From Arbacia lixula (lineage: Eukaryota; Echinodermata; Echinoidea; Arbacioida; Arbaciidae), in assembly GCA_963669155.1 (NCBI GenBank), contig OZ022589.1, forward strand, positions 17,428,922-17,492,921: a stretch of 64,000 nt of DNA. The letters are read 5' to 3'. The translations under genes and the position numbers were made by a program. How positions within the stretch are numbered: position 1 is the stretch's first letter; every line of letters begins with the position of its first letter. Below, in pieces: positions 62,292 through 64,000 of the stretch. Below the pieces are notes generated by a model. That model had not been told where the DNA came from. It saw only the letters and a program-made list of their open reading frames with translations, and did no database searches.

Positions 62292-63704
62292 ACATGTATG
62301 TGCTTGCATGTGTGATACCTTATTTTCCCCAAATCTTTCTCCACAAGGAGAGACAAGATCCATTTTCAAAATCATTTTTTTTTTACCCAAGATTAAAAAT
62401 ACACATCATAAACAACATGTACATGTACAGTGAATCTTAAACTGCAAGGTTAAATCTGTACAGTTGACGGATCTGACCTGTTATTGTAGTACTGGAGAGT
62501 TGAGATGAGTACAGGATATCAAAAAGCATCCATGGATCCTACATTGGTATAGTGTTGTTCTTTCAGGCATATGATAATGCTGTGTACACATGTGCTAGTT
62601 TCATGGCCTGAAATTACAATTACCTTTTATTTGCAACTTAGCACTTAAACAATGTTCTTATTTTTTTTTTTAATTTCAGTTCATCGACACATGATAAGTT
62701 GTACATTGTCATTGCTGACGTCTTGTGACTTGTGTTTTGTTTTGCTTTGATTTCTATCATCAAACTCATAAGCTATCATAATAACAATTTCTCTTAAGTA
62801 ATCCCTGAGTGTTGTTTAATAATTTAATGTAAATGTGTATGAACACTTTATAGGATTCACATTCTTAGCGTATCTGAAAGCCCTTATCTCTATTTTGTAC
62901 CCACTTTTGGGAGCCATGCTTTCAATTTTCTGAGATTTTCTTCCACTTCCCCATTAACATAGATTAGTATCAGACATGGATACTACTGGTTCCATGTCAT
63001 TTTTGCTCCAGATTTCTCTCACTTTATAGACCCCTGCTCTCTGCTTTCTTCATTTGAGAGATCCTTTTCATTTCCAACACTCTGCATTTCTCATGCCCTT
63101 CGCACTCATCAAATCATGCCACAAACAGGTAGAAGAAGAAAAAAATCACCACCTCAAGATGAATATTTCCTTCTCAAGGTCGCAAGAGTGTTGAAAGTGG
63201 AGAAAAGTCAATCAGGAACTCATTGACGATGATTGGTGCCCCTGGGGCTGAATGGAACGAGTGCTTGGAGAAAGTTATTGAATTATGGGTGAGAGTGTAA
63301 AGTGGCATGAATCCGTGCCTCAAAGACGATGTGTAAGGTAGATTTTGTATGAAGGTAAAAGACAGTGAGATATACTCTTGTGTGCGTGTGATTTACTGAA
63401 AAGCTGTAATGCTGACTGGAAGGGACAGTTGTGTGGTGAATATGTGCTATGCTACTTTAGGTAGAAGTTAAATACAGCATGGTAAACGATGCGTGTGTAG
63501 AGATCAGTATTTACTATTTGATCTGTGTCTTTACAAACTGTTCTTAAAAGATTCCAGCTACCTTCCCCTCCTGTACTTTGCCAAAAGTTACAAATTTAAA
63601 AAGAAATCTCGCATTGTTTAAATCTTTCCCTGTCTCAAGTCTGTAGGTGTTGCTTTATTTTTCATTTTACCATTTTCCTAATTACATGTAAAGGCCACCC
63701 CCTC

Positions 63705-63707
<3 letters not shown>

Positions 63708-63769
<62 letters not shown>

Positions 63770-63792
63770 CCTCTCTCTCTCTCTTTCTCTAT
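63708..63792. repeat. (CT)n microsatellite
   Basis: About 85 bases of nearly pure CT on the plus strand. Confidence 0.93.
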
Positions 63793-64000
63793 TTCTCATT
63801 ATCTTTCTCTCTTTTTGTCTGTATGTGTCTGTATGTGAATGAATGAATGGGAGGGGTATGTCTACACATAGTATGTGTACTGTACAAAAAGTGTACATGT
63901 AATGTACAAGAAAATCTTAAGAGAGATAGAAAAAGTGAGGTACCATGACATCTCATTTACTCTACTCTACTCCTACCCCTCTTTTACTTCACCTTGTACT

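Larger units (their letters stand above)
61151..64000. other. Intron 3 of the CATIP-like gene, running off the window
   Basis: Contains TG repeats at 61331-61347 and 62228-62291, the MITE at 61654-61790 and a (CT)n tract at 63708-63790. No further exon with good splice sites was recognised. Confidence 0.45.

Overview
This window looks like nuclear DNA of an animal, most likely a marine deuterostome invertebrate of echinoderm (sea-urchin) type. The signs are AT-rich sequence, many long introns with canonical GT-AG ends, dense microsatellites, several families of short inverted-repeat elements, relics of CR1/L2-like, L1/Tx1-like and RTE-like retrotransposons, and a protein gene that follows animal EFTUD2 exon by exon. 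The species assignment is an inference from style and protein similarity; no species-diagnostic sequence was seen.

Layout. (1) 1-11 kb: a sparse region with one intronless class A GPCR on the minus strand (2171-3373), microsatellites, and an RTE-like LINE relic (about 8.8-9.1 kb). (2) 11.7-38.9 kb, plus strand: a complete EFTUD2 gene (U5 snRNP GTPase, Snu114 homologue). I could reconstruct 25 coding exons with consistent phases, giving 977 codons plus a stop. Its introns are packed with elements: a 3.6-kb DNA transposon without a visible transposase, a 1.4-kb element carrying repeated AGGTCA triplets, two MITE families, a TTAA-flanked element nested in another MITE, a tRNA-derived SINE, a four-copy 150-bp repeat, and a 75-bp minisatellite of about 20 units. 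Two exon-intron boundaries have been tandemly duplicated with their splice sites. (3) 39-45 kb: the EFTUD2 3' UTR and polyadenylation signals, then a 5'-truncated, decayed L1/Tx1-type LINE. (4) 45.3-47.9 kb: three identical minus-strand tRNA-Thr(AGT) genes. (5) 48.5-64 kb, plus strand: the first three coding exons of a probable CATIP homologue (a cilium-associated gene), which continues beyond the window. Its first intron holds a complete-looking 5.45-kb pogo/Tigger-type transposon (49014-54461). That element has 25-bp perfect terminal inverted repeats, TA target duplications and a three-exon antisense transposase ending in a PHD finger. Its second intron holds a TTAA-flanked MITE and a CR1/L2-like LINE.

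The protein genes have unrelated roles (signalling, splicing, ciliogenesis), and nothing suggests an operon or cluster. The most unusual biology is the intact PHD-finger pogo element with its array of subterminal repeats, and the two separate splice-site cassette duplications inside EFTUD2.
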